Source: Bacteroidota bacterium
GTDB taxonomy: Bacteria; Bacteroidota; Bacteroidia; Chitinophagales; Saprospiraceae
Direction of reading: 5' to 3'
NCBI GenBank assembly: GCA_024280135.1
Contig: JAJRQS010000197.1
Coordinates: forward strand, 1-6,054
DNA: 6,054 nt
Made by a program: the position numbers and the translations under genes. Position 1 is the stretch's first letter. Each line of letters starts with the position of its first letter. Under the pieces are notes generated by a model. That model had not been told where the DNA came from and made no database searches. It worked only from the letters and a program-made list of their open reading frames with translations. Positions 4,891 to 6,054 of the stretch are shown here, piece by piece.

Positions 4891-6054
4891 TTAGTCGAAA
4901 TCAAATTTAATCCCTTGCGCCAAAGGCACATTTTTACCATAGTTGATGGTATTGGTTTGACGACGCATATAGGCTTTCCAAGAGTCCGAACCGCTTTCAC
5001 GTCCTCCTCCTGTTTCTTTTTCTCCACCAAAGGCTCCTCCAATCTCCGCACCACTCGTTCCGATGTTGACATTCGCAATACCACAATCTGAACCACAACA
5101 AGAAAGGAATGCTTCCATCTCGCGCATTTCATTCGTCATGATTGAGGAAGATAGTCCTTGTGGCACATCGTTTTGTATTTGCATTGCATCTTCTAGTTTA
5201 TCATATTTCATGATATAAAGAATCGGCGCAAAAGTCTCTGTTTTGACAATCGGCATATCATGCGTCACCTCCGCAATACAAGGCTTCACATAAGAACCCG
5301 AACCGTCATACTTCTTACCTTTCAAGACGCCTCCTGGTACTAAAAATTTACCCCCCTGCTCCTTGATAGCCTTTATGGTCGCTAAATACTTATCCACCGC
5401 ATCTTTATCGATTAAAGGACCCATGTGCATCTTTTCATCTAAAGGACTACCGATTTTAATTTGCTTGTAAGCCTTCTTTAGATTCTTTTTCATCTTGTCA
5501 TAGACACTTGAATGGATTATCAAACGTCTTGTCGAAGTACAACGTTGACCTGCTGTACCAACGGCTCCAAATACGGCACTGGTCATGACAATCTTAGTGT
5601 CAGCAGAAGGTGTAATGATGATGGCATTATTTCCACCTAATTCTAAAATGGTTCGTCCAAATCTAGCAGCAACAGCTTGCCCGACCTTTCTACCCATTGC
5701 AGTACTTCCCGTTGCCGAAATAAGCGGTACCCTTTTGTCAGCTGTCATGTATTGACCAACTACATAGTTACCATTGATGATGGTCGAAACGCCGTCCGGT
5801 ATTTTATTCTCTTTTAAAACCTCTTGTAATAAGTTCTGACATGCAACACTACAAAGCGGGGCTTTTTCTGAAGGCTTCCAAATACAAACATCTCCTGCAA
5901 CCATGGCAATCATGGCATTCCATGCCCATACAGCTACTGGAAAGTTGAAAGCAGATATAATCCCGACAATCCCTATTGGGTGCCATTGTTCATACATACG
6001 GTGGTTGGGACGCTCGGAATGCATACTTAAGCCGTAAAGCTGACGAGATTGACC
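4891..6054 (-). CDS. ALDH7-family (antiquitin-like) aldehyde dehydrogenase, 5' truncated
   Basis: Probable L-aminoadipate-semialdehyde / piperideine-6-carboxylate dehydrogenase, which oxidises the lysine-derived semialdehyde to 2-aminoadipate with NAD+. The frame is open to the right edge, so the start lies outside; 387 residues are visible of about 510 usual for the family, and the ATG at 6024 is internal because [10 protein letters not shown], typical ALDH7 sequence, precedes it. Numbering from the first visible residue: [16 protein letters not shown] (13-28); SAFNFPVA with the conserved Asn (N37); WKPSEKAPL with the cofactor lysine (K60); GSTAMG of the NAD fold (116-121); catalytic base E138 in LELGGNNA; nucleophile C172 in GQRCTSTRR (codon 5541-5539); KTETFAPI (271-278). 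The C-terminus carries the ALDH7 signatures [20 protein letters not shown] and [16 protein letters not shown], ending in [11 protein letters not shown]. All key catalytic residues in view are intact. Family membership is firm; the physiological substrate (lysine breakdown or general aldehyde/osmolyte stress) is inferred. It is convergent with ugd and ends at the UUCG terminator. Confidence 0.93.
   Translation of the reverse strand, partial: GQSRQLYGLSMHSERPNHRMYEQWHPIGIVGIISAFNFPVAVWAWNAMIAMVAGDVCIWKPSEKAPLCSVACQNLLQEVLKENKIPDGVSTIINGNYVVGQYMTADKRVPLISATGSTAMGRKVGQAVAARFGRTILELGGNNAIIITPSADTKIVMTSAVFGAVGTAGQRCTSTRRLIIHSSVYDKMKKNLKKAYKQIKIGSPLDEKMHMGPLIDKDAVDKYLATIKAIKEQGGKFLVPGGVLKGKKYDGSGSYVKPCIAEVTHDMPIVKTETFAPILYIMKYDKLEDAMQIQNDVPQGLSSSIMTNEMREMEAFLSCCGSDCGIANVNIGTSGAEIGGAFGGEKETGGGRESGSDSWKAYMRRQTNTINYGKNVPLAQGIKFDFD

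Noticed and set aside
4761..5132. Minus-strand open frame of about 123 codons overlapping the ALDH end
   Set aside because: It is out of frame with the clear ALDH coding sequence and crosses both terminators; composition is that of a shadow frame.

Overview
The window looks like chromosomal DNA of a Bacteroidota bacterium, possibly of the Saprospiria/Cytophagia side. Evidence: a BatA-type aerotolerance protein, start codons preceded by A/T-rich sequence without a Shine-Dalgarno motif, several TAnnTTTG-like promoter boxes, an AT-leaning composition, and strong short hairpins with T-runs after most genes. I see no mobile element, phage gene, tRNA, rRNA or CRISPR array.

Layout. (1) 1-854, plus: 3' part of a batA-like VWA membrane protein, its N-terminus cut by the window edge. 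A perfect 13-bp hairpin (858-891) separates it from (2) ssb on the minus strand (909-1265), a short single-stranded DNA-binding protein, convergent with batA. (3) 1266-1586: a 321-bp intergenic region that carries an unusual array of six ACGTTT-type elements at one-helical-turn spacing (1383-1436), centred on a perfect 24-bp palindrome. (4) 1587-2342, plus: an unrecognised soluble 251-aa protein. (5) 2438-3211, plus: a multi-pass membrane protein with an acidic C-terminal tail, followed by a strong terminator. (6) 3434-4750, plus: a complete UDP-glucose 6-dehydrogenase, apparently a single-gene unit with its own promoter region and terminator. (7) 4891-6054, minus: the C-terminal three quarters of an ALDH7-family (antiquitin-like) aldehyde dehydrogenase, running off the right edge and ending in a cUUCGg-loop terminator.

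The genes do not form one pathway. They are mostly independent units of housekeeping or envelope type: Bat stress tolerance, DNA maintenance, UDP-glucuronate supply for polysaccharide, and lysine/aldehyde catabolism. The feature least explained by known biology is the phased palindromic array between ssb and the unknown gene; it reads most naturally as a cooperative operator for a dimeric regulator, but nothing in the window identifies that regulator. I found no convincing multi-gene novel system here.
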